Part shown: positions 56,207-64,000 of the stretch, in pieces
Numbering within the stretch: the first letter of the stretch is position 1
Layout: every line of letters begins with the position of its first letter
Assembly: GCF_003086295.3 (NCBI RefSeq)
Contig: NC_092052.1
Span: 73,711,559-73,775,558, forward strand
DNA: 64,000 bases
Origin: Arachis hypogaea
Taxonomy: Eukaryota > Streptophyta > Magnoliopsida > Fabales > Fabaceae
Direction: 5' to 3'
Position numbers and translations under genes: made by a program
Notes under the pieces: generated by a model
Told to the model about the DNA's origin: nothing
The model's database searches: none
What the model saw: the letters and a program-made list of their open reading frames with translations, nothing else

Positions 56207-57223
56207 CTACAAAGGGTTCAAAGATTCTCCAATAGCGGCATGTCGAGGCGAAGGAGGATGAGTCTGAAGGGGGACAGTGTCGACAGTCCCATCCGCCCGA
56301 TTTAGGATCTGGACATCAGGATCCGACTCGGAGTGGTCGACCTCAGCTGCTGGAGTCGAAGAAGTCGGGGCAACAGAAGCCTTGGTGGATGGCAGAGGTG
56401 GGGGATCTGCATCATCATCATCTTCATTCGGGGCAGGGACGATCTTCCCATTTTCCATAAGAACTCGGACCTGATCCTTCAAGTTCTCATAAGCAGAAGT
56501 CACACTGCCTACAAAATGGCCCTGAAGCTCGGCATAATCAGCTCGAGCAGATTCCAACCTCTCCCTAAGCTCCATCAACTCACTATAAACCCGGACATAG
56601 CTATCCTTATGCTTCAGCACCGTCTCCTCAGCCAGGTTTGCAAAAGCCACCGCAGCAGTCGCCCGAATCTTCTCACCTTCTAGCTCTTTTTCCAGCTTTG
56701 CCACCTTCACCTCAAGCTCCTCCTTCAACCCTTTGATCCGGTCGAATTCTGACTTGGCCTCCTTTATAAAAGCCTTTGTCGCATGAACAGGAAGATCCTG
56801 GGCAGTTCGAAACGAGGCTGCTCCCATGTGTGACAACTTAATACCGCTTCGGGTAATGAAGTCCAGATGATGAAGAATGGATACATCATCAGTAGGGATA
56901 ACATCATAAGGGGCAATTTGATGATCGACAAACCCCACAGCATCAAAATCGGGGGCGTCCAGATTAAAAGGATCAACAGTCCTCTGTCTTTTTGGAAGAG
57001 GGCCGGCAGTGGGAGAAGAGGTAGCAGCAGAAGTTTGGGGAGGATCAACCAAATGGACCGGAGGAGTAGGAATCACCCTCCTCGTCCCAGCAGTACTCAA
57101 GATCGGCTTTTTAGGAGGAACCTGAGAAGATCCTTCCCCAGCGGCCTTAGCCGAGATGTTCTGAATAGCTGTAGCTTTCCTCGCCTTCTTAAAGGCCTTC
57201 ATGGAATCATTATTCTTAGCCAT
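56207..57223 (-). CDS. Z antisense extra ORF (gypsy-associated transposon protein type)
   Basis: A 338-codon ORF runs opposite to Z, between its tandem repeats and its lost 3' LTR. It starts MAKNNDSMKAFKKARKATAI, has a Pro/Ser/Thr-rich region with PLPKRQRTVDPFN, a helical segment ending in a long coiled coil (about residues 160-260: KGLKEELEVKVAKLEKELEG, FANLAEETVLKHKDSYVRVY, SELMELRERLESARADYAEL), then an acidic tail. This layout resembles the C-terminal half of plant proteins annotated as putative gypsy-type transposon (Transposase_28 family), often found antisense in Tat elements. The conserved N-terminal domain would lie upstream and is cut by the W LTR. An acceptor-like TTTTTTCAG precedes the ATG. 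Open throughout, unlike the sense frame. Confidence 0.7.
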   Translation of the reverse strand: MAKNNDSMKAFKKARKATAIQNISAKAAGEGSSQVPPKKPILSTAGTRRVIPTPPVHLVDPPQTSAATSSPTAGPLPKRQRTVDPFNLDAPDFDAVGFVDHQIAPYDVIPTDDVSILHHLDFITRSGIKLSHMGAASFRTAQDLPVHATKAFIKEAKSEFDRIKGLKEELEVKVAKLEKELEGEKIRATAAVAFANLAEETVLKHKDSYVRVYSELMELRERLESARADYAELQGHFVGSVTSAYENLKDQVRVLMENGKIVPAPNEDDDDADPPPLPSTKASVAPTSSTPAAEVDHSESDPDVQILNRADGTVDTVPLQTHPPSPRHAAIGESLNPL

Positions 57224-57231
57224 CTCTGAAA

Positions 57232-57316
57232 AAACACAGCAAAAACAAGTTACAAAACTGGAAGAAAAGGAACAAAATTAACAACGACAAACAAGTAAAA
57301 AGAAGTCGACCACTAC
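57232..57316 (-). other. Possible intron upstream of the antisense ORF
   Basis: On the minus strand GAGCTAG/GTAGTGG (near 57316) and TGTTTTTTCAG/AGATGGC (near 57232) are donor- and acceptor-like. They would join an upstream exon, mostly lost, to the antisense ORF. Not proven. Confidence 0.35.
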
Positions 57317-57370
57317 CTAGCTCAACTCGGAGAAGTGAGGGATCCCCCTAAAAACCTCTTAGTATCATTA

Positions 57371-59115
57371 TGGTCACGGAATACCGTCGGTAAGGAATTT
57401 CACAAGATTTTCGAGTTGCAAGTATAGCCCTCAACCGACAAATAATCCGCGAATCAAATTTCGAAGGAATTGGTTGTCACAAGTTCAACCCCAATAAAAG
57501 TTACCGAAGTATTCAAACCTCGGGTCGTCTCACAAGGAATGGGCAAACATGTGCATCAACATTGGTTAGAATTCCGGGGTTGCAAGTCATGAGCAGGAAA
57601 TTAAACTAAGAATCCTAACAAACAAGTAATCTTGAAGTGCAAGAAACTAATTCAAATAACTAAAGCAAGATGCGAGCAATTCCAAACTAATAAGATAACA
57701 TCCAATATAAGTCAACTCTAAAACTAAACAAATAACTATGACTAAGACAAAGCAATTAGGATTTTTGGGTTTTCAAATATGAATGATAAAAAACTCTCGG
57801 CTAGACATGGGAATTGGGGTCACTATCCTTGTCTAATAACCATATCTTGACAATTATGAGGAACTAAACTCATTAAGTTTACTTCTATACTTGAAGTATA
57901 TTAAATAGTTTAGTCAACATCAACCCATAAGGTCAAACCTAGCTACTAATTGGTTTAGTAGTAGGCTAGTGTCAATGGTTATCAAATTGACCACTAAGGG
58001 TTCCCAAATCATCAAATCTATTAGACCCAATGACTCAAGTTTACCCAATTCCCTTAGCCTAGGCCAAGAGTAAAGAGAACTACTCCATAATCAAGGGAAA
58101 CATTTCATCAAACACATGGTAAGCATTACTAAAAGACATATTCAAATTGCAATTAAATTGACATTAAGAAGTACCCACTAACAATTATCAATGTACAATC
58201 ACTCAAACAACACAATTAATCATGAAAATCATCAATGTAACATTAGCAATCAATATTTACAAGATTCATGAAATGGGTATAAAATGACAATTGATGAGAA
58301 AACATAAATCTAACACAAGATCTAAACAAAATTATGCTAAGGAATTCAAATTAAACAATCAAAACTAGGAATTAACAAGATCCAATTCAGAAATTAACAA
58401 GGGAAGATCAAATCAAACTAGATCTAGAGATGAACAAGAGTTTCTCTCTCTAGAAGAACAAAAACCAAAAACTAGCTAAAAATTGTGTCTAAGTGTGAAT
58501 GAATGATCCCCCCCTTTCCCCCTAGCATCCTTGGGTCTTTTCCATGCAGAACCAGCTTGAATTTGGCCCTCTTGAGCCTCAGAAATTGCCAGGCACGATT
58601 TCCTTTAATGAGGTCACGTGCAGCTTATCGCGCGTACGCGCCATGCGTGCGTGCGCGCCGATTGATTTTGTGATCCGCGCGTGCGTGCCATGTACGCGTG
58701 CGCGCCTGTGTGGATTTCCCTAATCTGTGTGGATACGTCGATCTTTGTGCGCCGATTCCAGCTGTCCATACCCACGCGTGCGCGCGAGGTGCGCGTGCGC
58801 GTGCGCGCCCATGCTGAAGTTCCCAAAAATCCAAATCTTCATGTTCCTTCCTCTTGTGCATGCTTTCTTTCTCTCTTCTAGGCCATTCTTGCCCTATAAA
58901 TTCTGAAATCACTCAACAAATACGTCACGGCATCGAATGGTAATAAAATAAGATCAAAATATAGCAATTCTAAGGCAAAAGAAGCATGTTTTTCATCATG
59001 AAGCAATACTAGGAAGAGAACACAAAACCATATATTTCTTGTGAATAAGTGTGAAAAATATTGATGAAACCCCCCAAATTCTACACAATATAAACCACAA
59101 AATTAGGGTTTATCA
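57371..59115 (-). repeat. W 3' LTR (1745 bp)
   Basis: On the minus strand it begins TGATAAACCCTAATTTTGTG and ends TTCCGTGACCA. Directly upstream is AAGTGTGGGGAGATT, a purine-rich stretch in polypurine-tract position. It contains an ACGCGT/GCGCGC cluster at 58625-58815. The expected target flank on the left is CATTA; the other flank is off the window. Confidence 0.85.
58625..58815 (-). repeat. CpG-rich palindrome cluster in W LTR
   Basis: Words such as CGCGCGTACGCGC, ACGCGTGCGCGC and GTGCGCGTGCGCGTGCGCGC occur in 190 bp. LTR-A has its cluster at the same relative place. Confidence 0.8.
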
Positions 59116-59131
59116 AATCTCCCCACACTTA
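59116..59131 (-). other. W candidate polypurine tract
   Basis: The minus strand reads AAGTGTGGGGAGATT immediately before the 3' LTR, the place where plus-strand DNA synthesis is primed. Purine content is high but with two T interruptions. Confidence 0.55.
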
Positions 59132-60630
59132 AACCAAGCATGTCCTCATGATTAAAAATAAAAAGACCGAAGATCATGGTAAGAAAGGGTTTATGAAGTG
59201 CAAATTTCCTAAATGAATGCATGCAACTAATGTAAAATCATCTATCTACTTGGTCAAGGGTAAATCTATCCTCCAAGAACACATATGAGCATACGGGGTG
59301 AAAATGATATGTAGTTCATAAATCCTACCAATTTGAACATTACTATGAAGTGCATATAACTTGCTAGATGAACGCTTGTGAAAGCCGGGAACAAGGAGTT
59401 GAGCATCAAACCCTTACCGGAAGTGTATCCGCTCTATTCACTCGAGTGTATAGGGTTCGTCACTCAATCCCCTCCTAATCATGCTTTCCAAGATTTGTCT
59501 TTCATCTAACAATTAACAATTACTTAATATATGCTTACAAGTATCATGAGGTCTTATTCATGGGTTGTAATGGGGCTAGGGTGAAGGTAAGGATGTATAT
59601 GGTCAAGTGAGCTTAAAATTTGAATCCTTACTAAGATCCCACTAGACACATAGAACAACCTATACAACTATAATACAATACTAGCTACCCATGGGTTTCA
59701 CTTTTTTGCATACTCATGCATTCTTTTCAATTCACATCCCATATGTATTGTTATTATAACTTTGTCTTGGGGCTTTTTTTGTCCCCTTTCATTGCTTTCT
59801 CTTTTTTCCATATTTTTGTTTCTTCTATTTTTTTTATTTTTTTTGGTCCCTTTTTCTTGGGGTTTCATGTACAAAAGTTTCAATGCATATGGTTCAATCA
59901 TTCTATACATGAGTATGTTCCCAAATTCTAGAATTTTCAATTACAATTACAAATACACCTCTTTACATCTACCCAAGTTCCCAAGTGCACCCTCCCATTT
60001 GAACGATACACACCTTCACTTACCTAAGCTAATCAAGGATCCAAATCTAGGGACATTCATTGTTTTTCACTTAGGGTTGTTGATGTGCTCTATTTAAGAA
60101 CAAAGAGAGTTTATCATGGGCTCAAAATTGGTTAGCAATGGTAGATAAAAGGGTTAAGGCCGTTTGGGAAAAGTGACTATTGAAATTATGGCCTCAATCA
60201 TGTAAATGCATTCATACACAAAGTAATGGACATATAGAATCAGACAAAGCAAGGATTACAATCATAGAGAGAGAATAATGCACACAAGAATGGGAAATAG
60301 TAGTTAGAAGATATAACCACACAATAGGCTCAAAACTCACATGCTTGTGTTCTTAGCTCAATCACTATGTTCCAAAATACATTCTTGAAGCAAGTTTACC
60401 GCAAAAAATTTTTCAAAATTGGTAGGGTACCCCGAAATTACAATTTTTTGGGGAAGAAGTCATTATTTTGACCAAGTAACTCTATAGAGACTAACTATCA
60501 TTTAAAGGGTATTTACAAGCAAGACTAACTATAAATGCAATGTACTAAGTACTAAGCAAAAGGTAAATCCATGGGTGTTGAAGGGAAGAGATTGTTACCC
60601 ATGGAGATCGGTCGAACGACCTCTCCACAC
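59132..60630 (-). other. W 3' untranslated region
   Basis: About 1.5 kb without a supported gene, homologous to the 3' regions of E2 and E3. A block with two T-rich tracts (59700-59930) yields hydrophobic frames on the plus strand that I regard as compositional. Confidence 0.6.
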
Positions 60631-61877
60631 TTAGAATTTAGCACGGTCCTCCGTGCTACCAATAATGCGCAAAGGGAGGTCGGGATCGGAACTTTCACTA
60701 TCCCCTCCATCAGAGCTCCCATCACTTGGGTTTGAGGTGGATGTGAATATTTCGGGTTCCTCCATGCTAGGCATAACACAACGCAGAAGCTTCTTGATGT
60801 AAGTGTATCGGCGTTGGTTGCGCCGCTCATATCTATCAATCTTCCGGTGTAGATCTTCTATCCTTTGATGGGTGGATCTTTGTGGTGGTGACGATGAGGT
60901 GGAAGGAATAGTAGGTGGAGGGGCTATGTCAAGGCTAGGGTTGTTCATAGGAAGCTGTAAGTATTTTCCGCTTGGGACCACATCGCCCTTAGTTGGAATT
61001 ATAGCCATCGTGTCCATGGCTTCCTAAGAAACACCCGCAGCAGCAACTAAATCAGATACCAATGCTGAAAATGGCAAATTACCCCAGGCGTGGACTTGAC
61101 CCATCGCTTGCTTGATAAGAAGCGGAATGTTCACCGGTCTCTCCGTGAGAACACACCAAACAAGCAAGGCGAGATCCGCCGTGAAGGACGACTTATGAGT
61201 GCTAGGTAGCACATAGTGGGAGAAGATCTGGGCCCAAGCTTTAGCTTCTACAGTGAGGAAACGTGCGTCAATGCACTTGGGCCTCATTCGGAGTCGACCA
61301 TGGGTCCAAAATGTCTCTGGTTCAGCAATGACTCGGAGGATCGACTCCCAATCAAACCCAAATGCTTCTCGTTGATGTAAGACCTCTTAGTAGCCATCCA
61401 TGTCACTTGGTACTGGTAACACATTAAGCATTTGCTGAATAGCCTCCTCTGAAATTGGGACTTGCTTCCGGTGCACGTGTACCGATTGAAGAGAGGGAAG
61501 ATGGTAGTTAGTGTAGAACTCTACCACCCACGAGAGGTTGACCTCTTGTGATTTTCCCAGAAGAAACTCCCATCCTCGCTGTTCAATGCAGGGTAGAATA
61601 CAAGGAGCCACCTTGTCCGGCGGGCGAGTAGATGCTCGACATGATAGTTCCTTTCAACCATGGCGGGGAAAACAAGTTCATAGAAGCGGTTGGAGAACCT
61701 TGAAGAATCCTTTGCCGGTTTGCTCTTCTCTTTTTCGTTAATAGGAGCGAGTGCCTTCGCCTTCTTAGATAGGGGTTAGGCTCCTAATGTAGGGTGCGCC
61801 TTGGAGTTTGACTTTTGGGGTGCCCTCTTTATGGCTGGTTTCCTTAAAGCTTTCTCCTTGCCTTTCTTGGTGGCCAT
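60631..61877 (-). pseudogene. W env-position ORF with plant transposon protein domain
   Basis: ATG 61877 starts MATKKGKEKALRKPAIKRAP, a basic head. After a frameshift near 61600 the rest is in one frame with a TAA at 61387-61389 and a TAG at 61024-61026. The middle (RGWEFLLGKSQEVNLSWVVE, FYTNYHLP, VPISEEAIQQMLNVL, then KCIDARFLTVEAKAWAQIFS and HVLPSTHKS-like and LVWCVLTERPVNIPLL) resembles the putative plant transposon protein family (Pfam Transposase_32-like), which I recall as common in legumes. The C-terminus is Ser/Pro-rich with a basic coiled coil (HQRIEDLHRKIDRYERRNQR). There is no signal peptide or membrane segment, so it is not a classical envelope despite its position. Function unknown. 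Confidence 0.75.
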
Positions 61878-61878
61878 C

Positions 61879-62550
61879 CTGAAAAAGGAAGGGAAAGAAG
61901 GAAAGCATTAAACCCAAAGGATCATCTCAATAAAAACATACAAGTGAAAGATAATGCTCAAAAGAAATTGTGTCACAAAATGATTATAGAGGCATGGGTT
62001 ACAACACTTCGCATGGGATGCAAGAGGGAGTAAGGCATGCAATATGGCATGAGAAGAATGATCTCAAGCATCCATAACAAAGAGCAAGTCATGTTCAATG
62101 AGTATCCAAGTAGCAAGCATAAAGTAGAGTGGATTCAATGCACTTAGAAGAGAGCAAGTGAATGAGGAGGAAGCACCAAATTGAAGGTATATGATTAAAA
62201 TAAACCAAAATGGCATTCGTGTATTTCCTCGAACACTTGGTGTGCAGTTATCAAGCAATGAGCAATTATGAGATACTTAACCAACTAAAAGTCCAAAATG
62301 AAATGTCAATCATCATACAACATCACCTACTGACAAAGATAATGAAAGGCAACAAGAAGATTTATTAAAGCAAATTAAAACTCAAATTTAACATCCATGG
62401 AAAAGCAAGGAAAAGGAATAGTAAACAAACAAAAGTAAGTAGTATAATCATGCAACTAAAAGAGAAAATAAGTGAATCAACAAGAAACATCTAACTAGAA
62501 AAAGAGATTATGCAAAGAAGGTAATAGATGAGATATAGAAGAAGTAGAAC
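61879..62550 (-). other. W candidate intron before the env-position ORF
   Basis: On the minus strand CTTCTCAAG/GTTCTAC (donor-like) and CCTTCCTTTTTCAG/GATGGCC (acceptor-like) bracket 672 bp. The acceptor and ATG are conserved in E2 and E3. It would allow a spliced subgenomic RNA for the ORF. Confidence 0.5.
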
Positions 62551-62759
62551 CTTGAGAAGTGTAAAAGAATCAAGGTACAATTTTCTCTTTGTGAAAATGA
62601 GAAAGAGATAGAAGAGTTGTAGTGCCACCGGAGGTGGTGATGGTCGTCGGTGAGTAGCCGAAGACGGTGGTGGTGGGTTGTGGAAAAGGAAGAAGAGAAG
62701 AAAAGTGATGGAGAAAGAAGAAGAAAGAAACAAGAAAGAGGGTGAGAGAAGGACAGAAC

Positions 62760-63310
62760 AGGGCGCGCTAGCTTTAAAACTAGTTTGCGCGACCGACGCG
62801 CCCGCGCACGGTGCGCTTGCGCGTCGATGAGGGTTGAGCGAAGGTCGCGTACATGTCACGGGCGTGTACGCGTGAAGATAGTTGGGCTCCTGGCACAGAG
62901 TTGGCACAAAGTAGGCCTAACTCTCGGGGTATTTGTACCAGAGTTGGCATGCAGCACAAGCGGCATGGACACGCACAGTGCACGGACACATGCCTGATCG
63001 AGTTGGCAACCGGCGCGGATGTGCCAAGTATGCCTATGCGTCAATGCGGGCGCAGAATAGGCACAATTATGGCACAACCTTCTGGTTTTTGTACCAGGGA
63101 GTTCATATTGCACAACCGACGCGCGCACGCACAGTGCACTTGCACGTCGATGGCCAAGTTGCAAGGGGCGCGCAGGCGGCATGTACACTGGTGCGTGGGT
63201 GCCTGGCACGAAGCGGGCACAAGGTGGGCATAACTCTCGGGTTTTTGGACCAGGAGTAAGAAATGCACTACCGGCGCGCGCGCGCACAGTGCGCTCGCGC
63301 GCGGATGCCC
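62760..63310 (-). repeat. W GC-rich palindrome array
   Basis: About 550 bp with GCGCGC-, CGCGCACGGTGCGC- and GCGCACAGTGCGC-type palindromes separated by a repeated unit around aactctcgggttttt (three to four copies of roughly 115-200 bp). Same position as the arrays of E2, E3 and Y but with a different core. Confidence 0.8.
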
Positions 63311-63608
63311 CCTTTTCCTCTCTTTTTTTTTCAACATAGAAAGTGCTATTCTAACATATTCTTGGCAGGTGTTTAAGCTAGTAGTCAAGAAAATACTCAC
63401 AAATTCATGCACTATTCAAAACATAGCATTCTCTCTACTTCAACAAATTGTCCATACCAACATGAAGAAATATATATAAACATCCTAGTTATCCAACAAA
63501 ATCAACATAACTAGCATTCCTATGCAATCAACAACATCAAGAAGTCACAAAATGTACAAAAATCTAGAGCTAAAAATAAGAAGATATACACAAGGAAGAT
63601 CATACCAC

Positions 63609-63658
63609 GGTGGGGTGCCTCCCACCAACCACTTTTCTTTAACGTCCTTAAGTTGGAC
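63609..63658 (-). ncRNA. Two-hairpin motif after W integrase
   Basis: On the minus strand GTCCAACTTAAGGAC (63644-63658) and GGTGGGAGGCACCCCACC (63609-63626), starting 11 nt after the integrase stop. The loop is AGGCAC and both stems are intact. Confidence 0.65.
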
Positions 63659-63668
63659 GGTCAGTTGC

Positions 63669-64000
63669 TCAAGCTTCTTCTCCTCTAGGTGCATCCGTTA
63701 GTAGGAACACCTCTAGCTCCTTTGGGAGCTTGTAGCCATGGTACTTCTTCACTCTATGTCCATTCACCTTGAAAGTTGCTTCACTTTTAGGATCAAACAA
63801 TTCCACCACCCCATAGGGCTTTATCTCCTTCACCTTGAAGGGTCCTTCCCATCTAGAACGGAGCTTGCCAGGCATGAATCTAAGCCTCGAGTTGTATAGG
63901 AGAACCTCATCACCTTCTTGAAAATCCTTCTTCTGGATGTGATGGTCATGAAATGCTTTAGTCTTTTCCTTGTAGATCCGGGCATTCTCATATGCTTCGT
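63669..64000 (-). CDS. W integrase C-terminal part (partial)
   Basis: The frame is open from the right edge and ends at a stop at 63669-63671. It reads NARIYKEKTKAFHDHHI, LLYNSRLRFMPGKLRSRWEG and PFKVKEIKPYGVVELFDP, the C-terminal domain of Ty3/gypsy integrase with the RSRWEGPF motif. It is closely similar to the E1 integrase end ([13 protein letters not shown]). The zinc and catalytic domains are outside the window. No stop interrupts the visible part. Confidence 0.85.
   Translation of the reverse strand, partial: EAYENARIYKEKTKAFHDHHIQKKDFQEGDEVLLYNSRLRFMPGKLRSRWEGPFKVKEIKPYGVVELFDPKSEATFKVNGHRVKKYHGYKLPKELEVFLLTDAPRGEEA

Larger units (their letters stand above)
50106..57370 (+). mobile_element. 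Z: second Tat-lineage element, both ends truncated
   Basis: A plus-strand copy of the same family as X. Its 5' LTR, PBS and gag start are missing at the LTR-C junction. It keeps gag core, zinc knuckle, protease, RT, two RNases H, a full-length but frameshifted integrase, 3' tandem repeats and, on the opposite strand, an extra ORF. It is cut at 57370 by the LTR of W. Its polyprotein frame is maintained over 4 kb except for stops. Confidence 0.9.
57371..64000 (-). mobile_element. W: autonomous-type Ty3/gypsy element, 3' half
   Basis: The minus strand holds the integrase C-terminus (entering from the right edge), the two-hairpin motif, a GC-rich array, an intron-like stretch, an env-position ORF and the 3' LTR (57371-59115). 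gag, protease and RT are off the window to the right. Its LTR matches LTR-A closely and E2/E3 LTRs more distantly, so it may represent the enzyme donor of that group. W is inserted into the antisense ORF region of Z. Confidence 0.82.

Noticed and set aside
59698..60097. Frames with strong hydrophobicity near 59.8 kb
   Set aside because: They follow T-rich tracts in the W untranslated region; the matching tract in E2 gives unrelated peptides.
62785..63412. Overlapping 100-140-codon frames on both strands in the W array
   Set aside because: GC-rich repeats are open in all frames; no domain or conservation.

Overview
The window is plant nuclear heterochromatin-type DNA, most likely from a legume and probably peanut (Arachis). 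I infer this from familiarity with the LTR that begins TGATGAGCGGATAATTTATA, which I recognise as very common in Arachis; it has not been tested by a search. Almost everything here is LTR retrotransposon sequence of the Ty3/gypsy superfamily, nested and decayed. No intact host gene is present; two truncated host-gene fragments are.

Layout. (1) 1-7466, minus: an Athila-like autonomous element (E1) with 5' LTR, PBS, gag, PR-RT-RNaseH and integrase; its 3' end lies left of the window. (2) 7467-13563, minus: a non-autonomous element (E2) into which E1 is inserted. Instead of gag-pol it carries one unrecognised long ORF (ORF1). (3) 13564-29540, minus: a Tat-lineage element (X) with 547-bp LTR, gag, PR, RT, two RNases H, a truncated integrase and a 106-bp tandem array. 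It is split by (4) 17481-27249, plus: a complete 9.8-kb element F (LTRs of 1593 and 1635 bp, TSD TAGGC) that has gag and protease but no RT or integrase. (5) 29541-33613: an arogenate/prephenate dehydratase exon fragment, AT-rich DNA, and the last two exons of a NIP-type aquaporin (minus). (6) 33614-38095: a CACTA transposon end and a 3.1-kb solo LTR. (7) 38096-48661, plus: an LTR split by a second copy of the ORF1-bearing element (E3), followed by remnants of its internal region (Y). (8) 48662-50105, minus: a lone LTR. (9) 50106-57370, plus: a second Tat element (Z), 5'-truncated, with an antisense extra ORF in its 3' region. (10) 57371-64000, minus: the 3' half of a further element (W) with integrase C-terminus, an env-position ORF and a 3' LTR.

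How the parts relate. E1 and F share LTR ends, PBS and internal motifs, so F looks like a non-autonomous partner of E1-type elements. W, E2, E3 and Y share LTR architecture and 3' regions, so E2/E3 look like non-autonomous partners of W-type elements. All four PBS sites that remain readable match the 3' end of plant tRNA-Asp. The most interesting signals are: a two-hairpin motif placed 10-17 nt after the stop of the main ORF in every element where that junction is visible; arrays of two different palindromic motifs; an LTR that appears to have captured a copy of the PBS; the 5' half of a tRNA-Cys embedded in an ORF; the ORF1 family; and a conserved splice-acceptor-like site before the env-position ORF. 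Nonsense codons in Z are almost all explained by C-to-T changes, as expected of methylated, silenced copies.
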